From: Eretmocerus hayati
Taxonomy: Eukaryota; Arthropoda; Insecta; Hymenoptera; Aphelinidae
NCBI GenBank assembly: GCA_029851415.1
Contig: CM056742.1
Span: forward strand, 59,174,454 to 59,238,453
Length of the DNA: 64,000 bases
Reading direction: 5' to 3'
Shown here: one piece after another, positions 1 through 7,757 of the stretch
Numbering within the stretch: the first letter of the stretch is position 1
Layout of the letters: each line of letters opens with the position of its first letter
Program-made: the position numbers and the translations under genes
The notes under the pieces: model-generated
Told to the model about the DNA's origin: nothing
The model's database searches: none
What the model saw: the letters and a program-made list of their open reading frames with translations, nothing else

Positions 1-294
1 ACTCCATTCAACATTGTACGAATCATCAAGTACAACGTCTGGCATATCGCTAAGTACTCGCCACATTGGAATAGACCCCGGGCATGGGGGTATGTCATCA
101 TCATCATCATCATCATCATCACACGTTGTGGAAGTAATTAATGCAACTTGCACCGGCGCTATCGTCTCATCATCATCCACAACGATGATTAATTGATACC
201 CATAATCATTCCCATCGTTATCGTTATCGCTCGTCGATGATGTAATTCCATTCTCGTCGGCAGCGTCTAGGGGTCGATGGTCCTGCTCCTTCAT
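1..294 (-). CDS. Acidic hypothetical protein, 3' end beyond the left edge
   Basis: An open frame starts at ATG 294 on the minus strand and stays open to base 1, so only about 98 codons are seen. The frame is closed upstream by a TAG at 322-324. It encodes an acidic, low-complexity protein with a run of about nine Asp encoded by a GAT repeat near bases 95-120. It begins only about 30 bp after the stop of the OB-fold-like gene on the same strand, the tight spacing expected of a compact viral cassette. I recognise no domain. The Asp run could be a simple microsatellite read in frame, so coding status rests on the frame staying open and on the tandem arrangement. Confidence 0.4.
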   Translation of the reverse strand, partial: MKEQDHRPLDAADENGITSSTSDNDNDGNDYGYQLIIVVDDDETIAPVQVALITSTTCDDDDDDDDDIPPCPGSIPMWRVLSDMPDVVLDDSYNVEWS

Positions 295-325
295 CCGGAC
301 CCGTTCTTCTTTTATGGGTCGCTAC

Positions 326-868
326 CTAATATGGTGGGGGTGGTGAAGGGCTTGTTGATCTTCGATTTCGGTCGGTACCTTCACCACGCGGTCTTTGCGG
401 AACTGGTGTAGGGGGTCGTGGTTGTTGCAGCGGCGGTGGTGGTGGTGGCGGTGGTGGTGGTGGTGGTGGTGCTACCCCTGCTACCGGCTCGGCCGGTCTC
501 TGCAGCGGCGGTGTGTAGACTCTATTCTCTCTCTCTGCTTCTTCCCACGACTCGTACAATCGTACTTTCCGTCTACCACCTTGCTCTACAGATGCTAGAT
601 ATCTGTATTCACTTCCCGTTGAATTAATTTGATTAAGATTATTCCTTCAATTTTTGTTGAAAGCACTTGCGAATGCTTTCGGAGCAAAAACGTCAAATTT
701 ATCCTCTGACTGAACGTCCTCTAGTTCGAACACAACTGCTTGCCCGTATCTCGTTGCTATACTCCTAACGCCGAGAACTCTAAAACTTCTATTTAGCGGT
801 AACTCACAAAATTTTTTAGTATTGAAAAGATTCACTCTATAGTTATTCAGTTGATGGAATAGTGCCAT
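326..868 (-). pseudogene. OB-fold-like ssDNA-binding protein of a Polinton-like element, one in-frame stop
   Basis: The frame starts at ATG 868 (MALFHQLNNYR). It reads a short beta-rich domain containing RSIATRYGQAVVFEL and then FDVFAPKAF, a pattern I associate with small single-strand-DNA-binding, OB-fold-like proteins encoded beside capsid genes in insect Polinton-like elements (from memory, not searched). An in-frame TGA at 647-649 interrupts the frame. The same frame then continues with typical family sequence (RRKVRLYESWEEAER) and a proline-rich tail with about 13 consecutive Pro, ending at TAG 326-328. The single stop makes it a likely pseudogene, though read-through cannot be excluded. 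It is transcribed divergently from the structural genes at 1447 onward. Confidence 0.55.
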
Positions 869-1446
869 CACACCCGTGGCACAACAACAACTGATTGACT
901 GACTACAAGGCTCATCCTTCCAGATGGTTTCATACCTTTTAAACAAGAGGGGCTCGCATTATTTATAATTTTTCCCTCCCAAAGTCTTAGGATGTAACAG
1001 TCGCTCTTCCTGCGCACCTGCAGTGAGAAGAATTGTTGGTACACTTATTCAATTATTTAATTTATTCGAGCGCGAAACCTGTACGTTCATCATCTCGTCA
1101 CTGTCAAGTTTTTTTTCTCCACTTCTAAAGAAAACGTATTGAACTTCCTCTTTGCGTGAGGGACAAGATTATCCAGAGCAACCTCACATCATGCATATAC
1201 GATTGGAGAGCTGCATCTGATGCAAATCGCTGTCACAATTTTCACTGAACCGAGTGAAAAGCGTTTTGCTCCTATTCGAGATAGTCTCTTTCTCTCTCTC
1301 ATGACCTCTCCCCAACAACCGTATGTTTGCAATGTTTCGTAAACTTATTATCCTAACTGTTGTATAAAAAACGGCTTTCAATGAGAATTGCCAGCGGTCA
1401 GTGTACCCCTTTGAGCAAGTATACACGTCCTGGTGAGTCTTGTGTT
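869..1446. promoter_or_regulatory. Divergent intergenic region with TATA elements for both flanks
   Basis: This ~580-bp gap separates the minus-strand DNA-binding gene from the plus-strand structural block. On the plus strand a TATAAAA lies at 1363-1369 and a TCAGT initiator at 1398-1402, about 45 bp before ATG 1447; the 37-bp spacing is slightly long. On the minus strand TTTAAAAG (936-943) and TATAAATA (960-967) lie upstream of two TCAGT motifs (898-902 and 890-894). An 80-codon minus-strand ORF at 1184-1426 has no recognisable features and I treat it as chance. A bidirectional promoter is inference from these motifs. Confidence 0.4.
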
Positions 1447-1722
1447 ATGGCAGATGTATTTCTTTCCTTGAGCATCGAGTATTCTATTCTATTGGAGAAA
1501 TGTCAGGCTTTCAAAAGATATCGGTACGGTAGGCACGTGAGACACATTCCTACACTCATTCAAGAATTTTCCGAACTTGCTCAGCGCATTACCAACATAC
1601 TTCTTGCTCCAGAATTTACATCGCGGAGACATAGCCAACACGACCTACAGAAATACGTTGAGTTACTCAACGACTGTCGATTGAACATCCATTTCTTGAA
1701 TTGCATACCAATACAGCTCTGA
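1447..1722 (+). CDS. Small hypothetical protein, paralog 1 of tandem pair (91 aa)
   Basis: ATG 1447 opens a 91-residue frame beginning MADVFLSLSIEYS. It is helical-looking and charged, without signal peptide or membrane segment. The first ~58 residues align with the next ORF (1744-1941): MA-D/N-V, SLSI-E/D-YS, IP-x-LI, FS and IL-x2-P-E/D-F recur in the same order. The start is supported because the paralogs align from the Met. I do not recognise the family. Position between the DNA-binding and structural genes of a Polinton-like cassette suggests an accessory or virion role, which is inference. The two ORFs are separated by 21 bp. Confidence 0.5.
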   Translation: MADVFLSLSIEYSILLEKCQAFKRYRYGRHVRHIPTLIQEFSELAQRITNILLAPEFTSRRHSQHDLQKYVELLNDCRLNIHFLNCIPIQL

Positions 1723-1743
1723 TTTTCCCTGCGTTGTGTAATA

Positions 1744-1941
1744 ATGGCCAACGTTCTTGAATCATTAAGTATCGATTATTCAGAGTTTTTAGATAAATTC
1801 AATAGGCTCACCCGTGGTGGTTTGGAACATGTTAATCACAGACGTATCCCGCATTTAATTAAAAAATTTTCTCTCATCTCTGATAGAGTATCGAGCATTC
1901 TATCTTCACCCGATTTTAGAGATACCCACTGGGACCTATGA
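1744..1941 (+). CDS. Small hypothetical protein, paralog 2 of tandem pair (65 aa)
   Basis: This frame begins MANVLESLSIDYS and shares the SLSI-acidic-YS start, the IP-x-LI block and the SxIL-x2-P-acidic-F ending with the upstream ORF, so the two are tandem paralogs. It stops at TGA 1939-1941, about 25 residues earlier than its neighbour. Its 3' end overlaps, in another frame, the first recognisable codons of the second structural gene (from about 1920). The paralog may therefore have been truncated by a rearrangement that also removed the N-terminus of that gene. Function unknown. Confidence 0.45.
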   Translation: MANVLESLSIDYSEFLDKFNRLTRGGLEHVNHRRIPHLIKKFSLISDRVSSILSSPDFRDTHWDL

Positions 1942-2503
1942 GATTGCTGACATTGAAGAGTTTTTGCAAAAGCATATACCACCGAGGGTGCCACTCAAGA
2001 CCTACGCAGAAGAAGTGGTAGATGTTGATATCCCGCGAGGGTTGACTGAAAAATCAATTTTCATTCGCGTCAACAAGAACTCTCTACATTGTGAGATCTT
2101 TTCCCATCACGACATTGATTTCATCCCTGAAAATAGCCTGGCACGTCTTTTGGGGTTTGAAAATTGCACATTACCAGCTTACAAGTGGCACACATCTAAT
2201 CACATTGTGAAAATCAGTCGAGTGAATGTTGTGAGAGTTGAGTGAAATCTGATTCGTGGGACATACTTCAATGGATCCCCGTGCTATACAATCTATGAAT
2301 TTTCACCCCATCAGGTGAAGGCGGGTGAGCAGTATACAAAAGAACCTAAAAACATTTTGTATTCGCAAACGAGAACGAATGATATAAAAAATATCTGCAT
2401 AAGACTTTTGGATCAGAACGGTGACCTTATTAACAATTGTGGGGAAGGAATTACTATGAGATTTCATTTGAGGGAGAGAGAAAGGAGGGATGTACGTATA
2501 TAA
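1916..2503 (+). pseudogene. Second structural (penton/minor-capsid-like) protein, truncated and stopped
   Basis: From about 1916 a frame reads EIPTGTYEIADIEEFL, then KNSLHCEIFSHHDIDF and LARLLGF, and ends with NICIRLLDQNGDLI before TAA 2501-2503. I recognise this order of motifs from a protein repeatedly found beside the capsid-like gene in insect Polinton-like elements; a penton or minor-capsid role is inference. Two lesions are visible. The N-terminal part is missing, replaced by the tail of the small paralog in another frame, and an in-frame TGA at 2243-2245 splits the remainder, which continues in the same frame. The 3' end overlaps the next small ORF by 14 nt. Confidence 0.55.
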
Positions 2504-2675
2504 TACAGCTGAAAAACCACTCACGTCTCAGTTGTCTGAGGTGAGTCGAGTGAGACACACGGTCAAGGGGTTCAAAAGACCCCCACTCACTCGTAAAAGT
2601 ATCATCTTTTTACAATCTCTGGGCTATAGAGTGCAGAAGAATGGCTGCCCGTTCCGACATCCTGGATATAACTAA
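2490..2675 (+). CDS. Small basic protein overlapping both neighbours (61 aa)
   Basis: ATG 2490 lies inside the end of the second structural gene, and the frame ends at TAA 2673-2675, 35 nt into the capsid gene. The 61-residue product is rich in Lys and Arg and has a C-terminal block LTRKSIIFLQSLGYRVQ. A small basic protein with a similar FL-x-SLGY/F motif is, as far as I recall, commonly encoded just before the capsid gene in related insect elements; it may bind virion DNA, but that is inference. Overlap on both sides is typical of compact viral gene order and unusual for a host gene. Confidence 0.45.
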   Translation: MYVYNTAEKPLTSQLSEVSRVRHTVKGFKRPPLTRKSIIFLQSLGYRVQKNGCPFRHPGYN

Positions 2676-3999
2676 GCCACCTGTGAAGGATGAGCGTATA
2701 ACAAAACGCCTGGTTCGTAAATATCAACCCTTTAATTCCCAAAATCTGTCGAGAAATGATGAAATTAGAATCACCGTATCGAGCAATGACGTCTATTTGT
2801 TAACAAGTGAAGCTTATTTATACATAGCTGGTAATATAGCGTTTGACACTGAGGCAAATATCATTCTTGTCAATAATTCTCCGTGTTTCATGTTTGAAAG
2901 TGCTCGTATTGGAATTAACAATGTTATCATTGATGAGACTAAAAATGTTGGGATTGTCACGCTTATGAAAAATATCGCATCACTTTCTGCTGATGAGGAA
3001 AAGAGCCTGTCAGGGGGAGCATACCATTCTGGAGACTACACAATCAGCACAGGTTTTGGCTTCAACTTTGCACTGCCATTGAACAAAATGTTTGGTTTTT
3101 GTGAGGATTACAAGCGTGTGGTTGCTCATGCAAAATTCGATATCGTCCTGCTGAGATCGAAAAACGATAACGACTGTGTGATAACCATCAAAGACGAGTG
3201 CAACCCAGTAATAAACTTGTCAGCGGTAACGCTTCACATACCCCATGTCTATCCAGCAGATTTAATAAAATTGCGTCTTTTGAAAATCTTGGAACGTGGG
3301 ACACCTATATATCTATCATTCAGATCATGGGATTTAGTTGAATATCCATCATTACCGGAAAATACTTCACAGTTGATATGGCCGATAAAAAGCACTAGTC
3401 AGATGGAAAAGCCACGCTACATCATAATCGCTTTCCAAACTGGCAGACGTAATAATCGGCAAAAGAGTGCAGTGAAATTTGATCACTGTAAGCTGACAAA
3501 CGTTAAACTTTTCCTCAATTCCGAGGCCTATCCCTATGAGCACATGCATTTGGATTTTGATAATTCGAGGAATACTTCAATTCTCTATCAGATGCTCAAA
3601 TCTTTTAGACAGAGCTATTACGACACGGAAAATGCAAGTCCGTCTATGAGTATGGCAAATTTCATCGATAAATATCCCATAATAGCCTCGGACATTTCAG
3701 AACAAGATGAATTGGTGAAATCGTCGGTCGTTGACATTCGTTTGGAACTGGAATTCAAGGAAAATATCCCGAAAAATACGACAGCGTATTGCATCATCAT
3801 TCACGATAAGATTGTTGAATATAATCCACTGACGAGTATGGTTCAAAAGATAATTTGGAAGCTTTTCTACAGCAGTCGACAACAACGACAACAACAACAA
3901 CAACAACAACAGCAGACGACACGGGGTCTGAAGTGGGGGGAAAGAAGAAGAAAAAATCCCACCCCACGTCTTACGACGTTTGTGGGCGATTCGACATGA
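2641..3999 (+). CDS. Double-jelly-roll-like major capsid protein of an endogenous Polinton/adintovirus-like element
   Basis: An uninterrupted 452-codon frame begins MAARSDILDITK at 2641. Residues 39-66 carry the hallmark RNDEIRI, then NDVYLL and LYIAGNI, followed by a long beta-rich region, which I associate with the capsid-like protein of insect Polinton-like viruses (established family knowledge, not searched). Near the C-terminus an IIIHDKIVEYNP block precedes a glutamine-rich tail encoded by a CAA repeat (about 3886-3914). The tail may be an extension by repeat growth, because it runs into the start of the next gene. The stop TGA (3997-3999) overlaps the next ATG (3996-3998) in an ATGA junction. 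It is the largest intact frame of the cassette. Confidence 0.65.
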   Translation: MAARSDILDITKPPVKDERITKRLVRKYQPFNSQNLSRNDEIRITVSSNDVYLLTSEAYLYIAGNIAFDTEANIILVNNSPCFMFESARIGINNVIIDETKNVGIVTLMKNIASLSADEEKSLSGGAYHSGDYTISTGFGFNFALPLNKMFGFCEDYKRVVAHAKFDIVLLRSKNDNDCVITIKDECNPVINLSAVTLHIPHVYPADLIKLRLLKILERGTPIYLSFRSWDLVEYPSLPENTSQLIWPIKSTSQMEKPRYIIIAFQTGRRNNRQKSAVKFDHCKLTNVKLFLNSEAYPYEHMHLDFDNSRNTSILYQMLKSFRQSYYDTENASPSMSMANFIDKYPIIASDISEQDELVKSSVVDIRLELEFKENIPKNTTAYCIIIHDKIVEYNPLTSMVQKIIWKLFYSSRQQRQQQQQQQQQTTRGLKWGERRRKNPTPRLTTFVGDST

Positions 4000-4586
4000 G
4001 TGATCTTGAAAAGGCTTACCCCATGCGTGCAAATTACATCTTTATCGATATGCAAGGCTATACGATTGGATATGCTAAACAGGTGTTCATTCCCAAGGAA
4101 ATTGCTCTGATCAATCAAGAGCTGAAAGAATGCACCAAGACCGATGAGCCGCTGCACTATACGATTGAACCACCCTATGACATGAAAAATCTAGAGACTC
4201 ACGAGCTCAAGAATATGATCCATCATTTCAACTATGGGCATAATATACCATGGGGTGCGGGTTCCACGCCTTGGGATCAAAAAGTTGCTGGAATAGCACG
4301 GGAATTGGAAACAGCACGCTCGGTCTTTAGGATGAATCTCGTTTATGTGAATTGTGATGAGAAAAAGTATTGGCTACGTCAACTTCTACCCGAATTTTTC
4401 AAGCACAATACATCATTTTGGCTGAAAAATATATACGAAGAGTGTGGTGGTGAGGGTGATGGTTATTTTGACAGAGACTATAACTACGCCCCTTGCAAAT
4501 TCCACGATAATTCATCATTTAGATGTGCACTACGTACCGCACACCATATGTATCACTTGAAGAATAGAAAGCACACGGACGAATAA
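3996..4586 (+). CDS. RNase H-fold, exonuclease-like protein of the viral cassette (196 aa)
   Basis: The start at ATG 3996 is chosen because it forms an ATGA overlap with the capsid stop. The upstream extension of the frame to 3855 only reads the CAA repeat. Residues 14-21 give YIFIDMQG, a beta strand ending in Asp-x-Gln-Gly typical of RNase H/DnaQ-like folds. Residues 85-95 contain PWGAGSTPWD, residues 116-126 VYVNCDEKKYW, and residues 167-180 a Cys/His-rich CKFHDN block with a later RCAL. I associate this order with a nuclease-like protein found next to capsid genes in insect Polinton-like elements. Nuclease activity is inference. A polyadenylation signal AATAAA follows at 4625-4630. Confidence 0.55.
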   Translation: MSDLEKAYPMRANYIFIDMQGYTIGYAKQVFIPKEIALINQELKECTKTDEPLHYTIEPPYDMKNLETHELKNMIHHFNYGHNIPWGAGSTPWDQKVAGIARELETARSVFRMNLVYVNCDEKKYWLRQLLPEFFKHNTSFWLKNIYEECGGEGDGYFDRDYNYAPCKFHDNSSFRCALRTAHHMYHLKNRKHTDE

Positions 4587-4705
4587 TTTTCGTCTCTCTC
4601 TCTCTATGTATCTATGTGCACATAAATAAAAAAAATCCCTGAAAAAATGGTGTTGTTATTTCATCGCAACTCCCTCCCCACTCCTTTTTCAAATCTCTCA
4701 CGAGG

Positions 4706-4741
4706 TATAAATTGATGAATTTAGAATCTCTAAAAGTCAGT
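4706..4741 (+). promoter_or_regulatory. TATA plus TCAGT initiator upstream of the integrase
   Basis: TATAAAT at 4706-4712 is followed by TCAGT at 4737-4741, with 33 bases from the first T of TATA to the A of the initiator. The integrase ATG follows at 4768. The same 33-base arrangement occurs upstream of the ribonucleotide reductase gene. Confidence 0.55.
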
Positions 4742-4767
4742 TGAAATTATCAAGTCCAACACACACA

Positions 4768-5727
4768 ATGGATCAATTTAGTGCTGAAAAAGTGCGATTG
4801 GTGAACGATTTACATAAGCCTGCAAGGCGATTTTTCCCACGACGGAGAGTGATTGTTCGTTCGATAGACGATCGTTGGCAGATTGATTTAATTGGTATGT
4901 TACAGCATTCTAAATCCAATAAGGGGTACAATTATATCTTGGCTGTAATAGACGTTTTCTCAAAATATGCTTGGTGCGTAAAGGTTAAGAGGAAAAATGC
5001 CTCAGATGTGTGTGAGGCGTTCAAATCAATTCTAGACACAGAAGGTCGTCAGCCTAAAAACGTGCAGAGTGATCAGGGTACGGAATTCTATAACGCTAAA
5101 TTCGGTCAACTCATGGAGGAACGGAATATCAATCATTACTCGACATACTCTGTCTGTAAATCGTCCGTAGTGGAACGCTTCATAAGAACAATCAAGAGTA
5201 AAATGTACCGTTATTTCTCATTGAGGGGGAACTACAAGTGGTTGGATATGATTGACCCACTCTTGAAAGAATACAACTTTTGTGATAAACATAGGACAAT
5301 AGGTATGTAACCGGCTCGAGTATGGAAAAGATCTGCTAAACAGCGAGAAATTGAAGCAAGTCTATTGAAAACAGTGTATACTCGTAAACGCCGAGAGTAA
5401 TATGCTAAATCCAAAGTTGGTGATCATGTGCGAGTATCTCGATACAAGACAGTCTTTTCGAAAGGATATACAGCCAACTGGTCTGCTGAAATTTTTAAGG
5501 TTGCTCGTGTAAATAAGAGTGAATGGCCGGTAACATATCATTTGATGGATGGGCAAAATCAGCCAATTTTGGGACAATTTTATACTGAAGAATTGAGTAA
5601 AGTGCACGATCCCGATGTGTATCTGGTAGAGCGTATATTGCAAAGCAAGGGTAATAAGGTTTTTGTTGAATGGTGGGGCCTCCCCGCATCTATGAACAGC
5701 TGGATCGATAGAAAATCGATTTTATGA
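4768..5727 (+). pseudogene. Polinton-type DDE integrase with C-terminal chromodomain, two in-frame stops
   Basis: From ATG 4768 the frame encodes a retroviral-type integrase core with catalytic residues D40 (WQIDL), D102 (SDQGTEF) and E136 (VVERF). The last two are separated by 33 residues, as I recall for Polinton integrases. HKPARRFFPRRR lies just before the core; no complete zinc-binding N-terminal domain is seen. TAA stops occur at 5308-5310 and 5398-5400 (codons 181 and 211). The same frame continues past both into an SH3-like segment and a chromodomain at about codons 284-319 (VERILQSKG, FVEWWG). A polyadenylation signal lies at 5736-5741. The catalytic core is intact but the full protein cannot be made without read-through, so the element is probably immobile. 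Confidence 0.8.
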
Positions 5728-5789
5728 TGGATTGAAATAAATCTAATATATATTCTCCAAATTTTAATTTTTATATCGGACAAACCAAT

Positions 5790-6209
5790 CTAAATCTCTA
5801 CATTCATTACTTGTACATCTGATATTCGATACCTACAATACCAGAGAAAACCGGCAATTTCTGTGATATCTCCAATCATATAGTGTGAGTAAGTTCTAGA
5901 TCTATCAAAACCTTGGATTTCAAAAAGTCTATCCTCCCATTCAGAGTAGTGGAAGAGTGAGAATATTGAATGGTAATTGGTTATGTTAAAAAATATCATA
6001 AAGTCGTAGCTCGTATCGAGGAATGGAAATGCTATACAATAGTATAAGAATGCGTCCCCGTAAATATAATCCGTCTCATGGTTCAGCAGACAGTTGATGA
6101 TCTCAAGCTGACCTGCAACAGAAAAGAGGGTAGAAATTTAGATGGGTGTATTATAGTGGGAGTGAAAAAAGAAAGATTTAAACTCACCGTCTCTCCCTAT
6201 AGAGAACAT
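5790..6209 (-). CDS. Two-exon hypothetical gene A (114 aa), join 6188-6209 and 5790-6112
   Basis: On the minus strand a 22-nt first exon (ATG 6209, MFSIGRD) ends in phase 1 at G|GTGAGT. A 75-bp intron (6113-6187) ends in TTCTGTTGCAG, and the second exon stays open to TAG 5790-5792. Total coding length is 345 nt, an exact codon multiple. The product is rich in Tyr, Phe and Ile (for example FLYYCIAFPFL) and ends RISDVQVMNVEI. No signal peptide or known domain is recognised. It starts 46 bp after the reductase stop and ends 62 bp from the integrase 3' end, tail to tail. The exon architecture and weak C-terminal similarity suggest a paralog of gene B on the other side of the reductase. Confidence 0.5.
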
Positions 6210-6254
6210 TTTGCCTCGGACGTGTATACACCTGCGAGTATGTGAGATATCTGG

Positions 6255-7238
6255 TTAAAATTCACATTCGGTAGTGAACTTGGTGGTATCCCCAAGCACA
6301 CCCCACTTTTGATATTCTCCCACTCTCTTCTCAAAGAAATTGGTCTTGCCTTCGAGAGAAATACCCTCAATGAATGTAAAAGGATTGGATGAGTGAAAAG
6401 TCTTGGAAAAGCCAAGCTCCCCGAGCAGTCTGTCAGCAATGAATTGTATATACTGGCTCATGAGTTTGACGTTCATACCAATCAATGACACTGGCAGTGC
6501 ATCAGTGAGAAAATTCAGTTCGATCTTCACTGCATCCAGAATAATCTCGTTTCCTCGCTCTCCCGATGGTTTCCGCACAATATAAGAGAAGAGCAGGCAT
6601 GCGAAATCACAATGCAATCCTTCATCACGTGAAATTAATTCGTTTGAGAATGAGAGTCCAGGTAGTAGAGATCTGCTTTTCAGCCAATAGATGCTTGCAA
6701 AACTGCCGCTGAAAAAAATTCCCTCTACAGCGGCGAATGCGACAAGCCGCTCAGCAAAAGTCACAGATTTGTCATCAATCCACTTCAAGGCCCATTCTGC
6801 TTTGAGGCTGACACATGGGAGACTCTTGATAGCATTGAGTAGAAACATCTCCCTCTCGGGATCTCGTATGTAAGTATCAATAAGGAGAGCGTACATTTCA
6901 GAATGTACGTTCTGTATAGCAATTTGAAATCCATAAAATGATCGGGCCTCGGGAATTTGTACTTGTTGTGAAAAGTTCAATAGTAAGTTCTCGTTGACGA
7001 TCCCGTCAGATGCTGCAAAAAATGCAAGAACGTGAGATATAAAATTCTGTCTAGAATCGTTGAGCTTTTCCCAATCGCTCATGTCTTTCGATAAATCCAC
7101 TTCTTCGGCTGTCCAGAATGATGCCTCGGCCTTCTTATACATTTTCCAGATCTCGGGCCATTTGATTGGGAAAAGGACAAACCGGTCTGGGTTGTCCTTT
7201 AACAATGGCTCATCTTTGTCGTAAAAATTGATACTCAT
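6255..7238 (-). CDS. Class I ribonucleotide reductase small subunit (R2), intronless, with a Glu-to-Gln diiron ligand
   Basis: The 327-codon frame starts at ATG 7238 ([13 protein letters not shown]) and ends at TAA 6255-6257. R2 houses the diiron-tyrosyl radical that drives reduction of ribonucleotides. By homology to mouse R2, ligands D48, H112, E172, E206 and H209, radical Y116 (HSEMY) and electron-path residues W31, D205 and Y309 are present, and the C-terminal FTTECEF resembles the R1-binding tail. The position normally occupied by the bridging Glu (mouse E170, in Glu-Asn-Ile-His) is Gln109 (CAG). The cellular N-terminal extension of some 60 residues is absent, as in many viral R2 proteins. 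No introns are seen. A truncated processed host retrocopy is the alternative to viral origin. Confidence 0.9.
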   Translation of the reverse strand: MSINFYDKDEPLLKDNPDRFVLFPIKWPEIWKMYKKAEASFWTAEEVDLSKDMSDWEKLNDSRQNFISHVLAFFAASDGIVNENLLLNFSQQVQIPEARSFYGFQIAIQNVHSEMYALLIDTYIRDPEREMFLLNAIKSLPCVSLKAEWALKWIDDKSVTFAERLVAFAAVEGIFFSGSFASIYWLKSRSLLPGLSFSNELISRDEGLHCDFACLLFSYIVRKPSGERGNEIILDAVKIELNFLTDALPVSLIGMNVKLMSQYIQFIADRLLGELGFSKTFHSSNPFTFIEGISLEGKTNFFEKRVGEYQKWGVLGDTTKFTTECEF

Positions 7239-7501
7239 AGAGAGTGCTATGTGATGATACGAGTTGAGAGAGCCCACAAGATAACTTGGAAAAACGGCTT
7301 TAATGTGGAATAGAAACTATGCTTCGTACGAGTCTGCTGCAAGAGACTTACTGGTGAGCCTTCAGAAATGCATGGAAAATATAAGCCTCTAAGGGGGGCA
7401 CAAGTTTCTATGATGCAGGATTCGTGCTTCGGTGCATATGAGTGTGGAAAAACAATGAGAAGAGCTGACAAGTGAAGTGCTCGCATGACTATGGCTGATC
7501 T

Positions 7502-7537
7502 ACTGAACATATGGTTTGAATGACTTGGGATAATATA
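7502..7537 (-). promoter_or_regulatory. TATA plus TCAGT initiator upstream of the reductase
   Basis: On the minus strand TATATTA starts at 7537 and TCAGT spans 7506-7502, with 33 bases between the TATA start and the initiator A, the same spacing as at the integrase. The implied leader is about 265 nt. It contains an upstream ORF from ATG 7486 whose start (MRALHLSALLIVFPHSYA) looks like a signal peptide. That ORF runs out of frame past the reductase start to 7247, and I cannot tell whether it is translated. Confidence 0.45.
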
Positions 7538-7757
7538 TGGAAGGATGAAGTTGGGTAGAATATTCTATGTTATGAATATGATGAATATTTATTATAAATT
7601 CATATTTAAAGCGTTACATAGTTTTTTTTTTCTTGCGTACATGAAGAGAAATTATTTTAAATCAAGGAAATATTAAATATACAGCTTTGTTTTTAGCATA
7701 CATTAGAATAAAGAAAAAAAGTTGGGTGGAAAACCCGTTGAGCAAAAGTAGGCGACT

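Noticed and set aside
95..121. (TCA)n/(GAT)n microsatellite and other short direct repeats considered as a CRISPR-like array
   Set aside because: Simple-sequence repeats without unique spacers in a eukaryotic context; no Cas genes. No CRISPR array is present in the window.
395..627. Plus-strand frames opposite the proline-rich gene end (poly-Trp/Val)
   Set aside because: They are antisense shadows of the CCG/CCA proline repeat on the minus strand.
647..2245. TGA as a sense codon in the viral cassette, since two conserved genes are split by TGA
   Set aside because: The integrase is split by TAA twice, several genes here use TGA as the evident terminator (for example the capsid gene), and the unrelated family gene has the same kind of lesions. 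Ordinary decay explains all of them.
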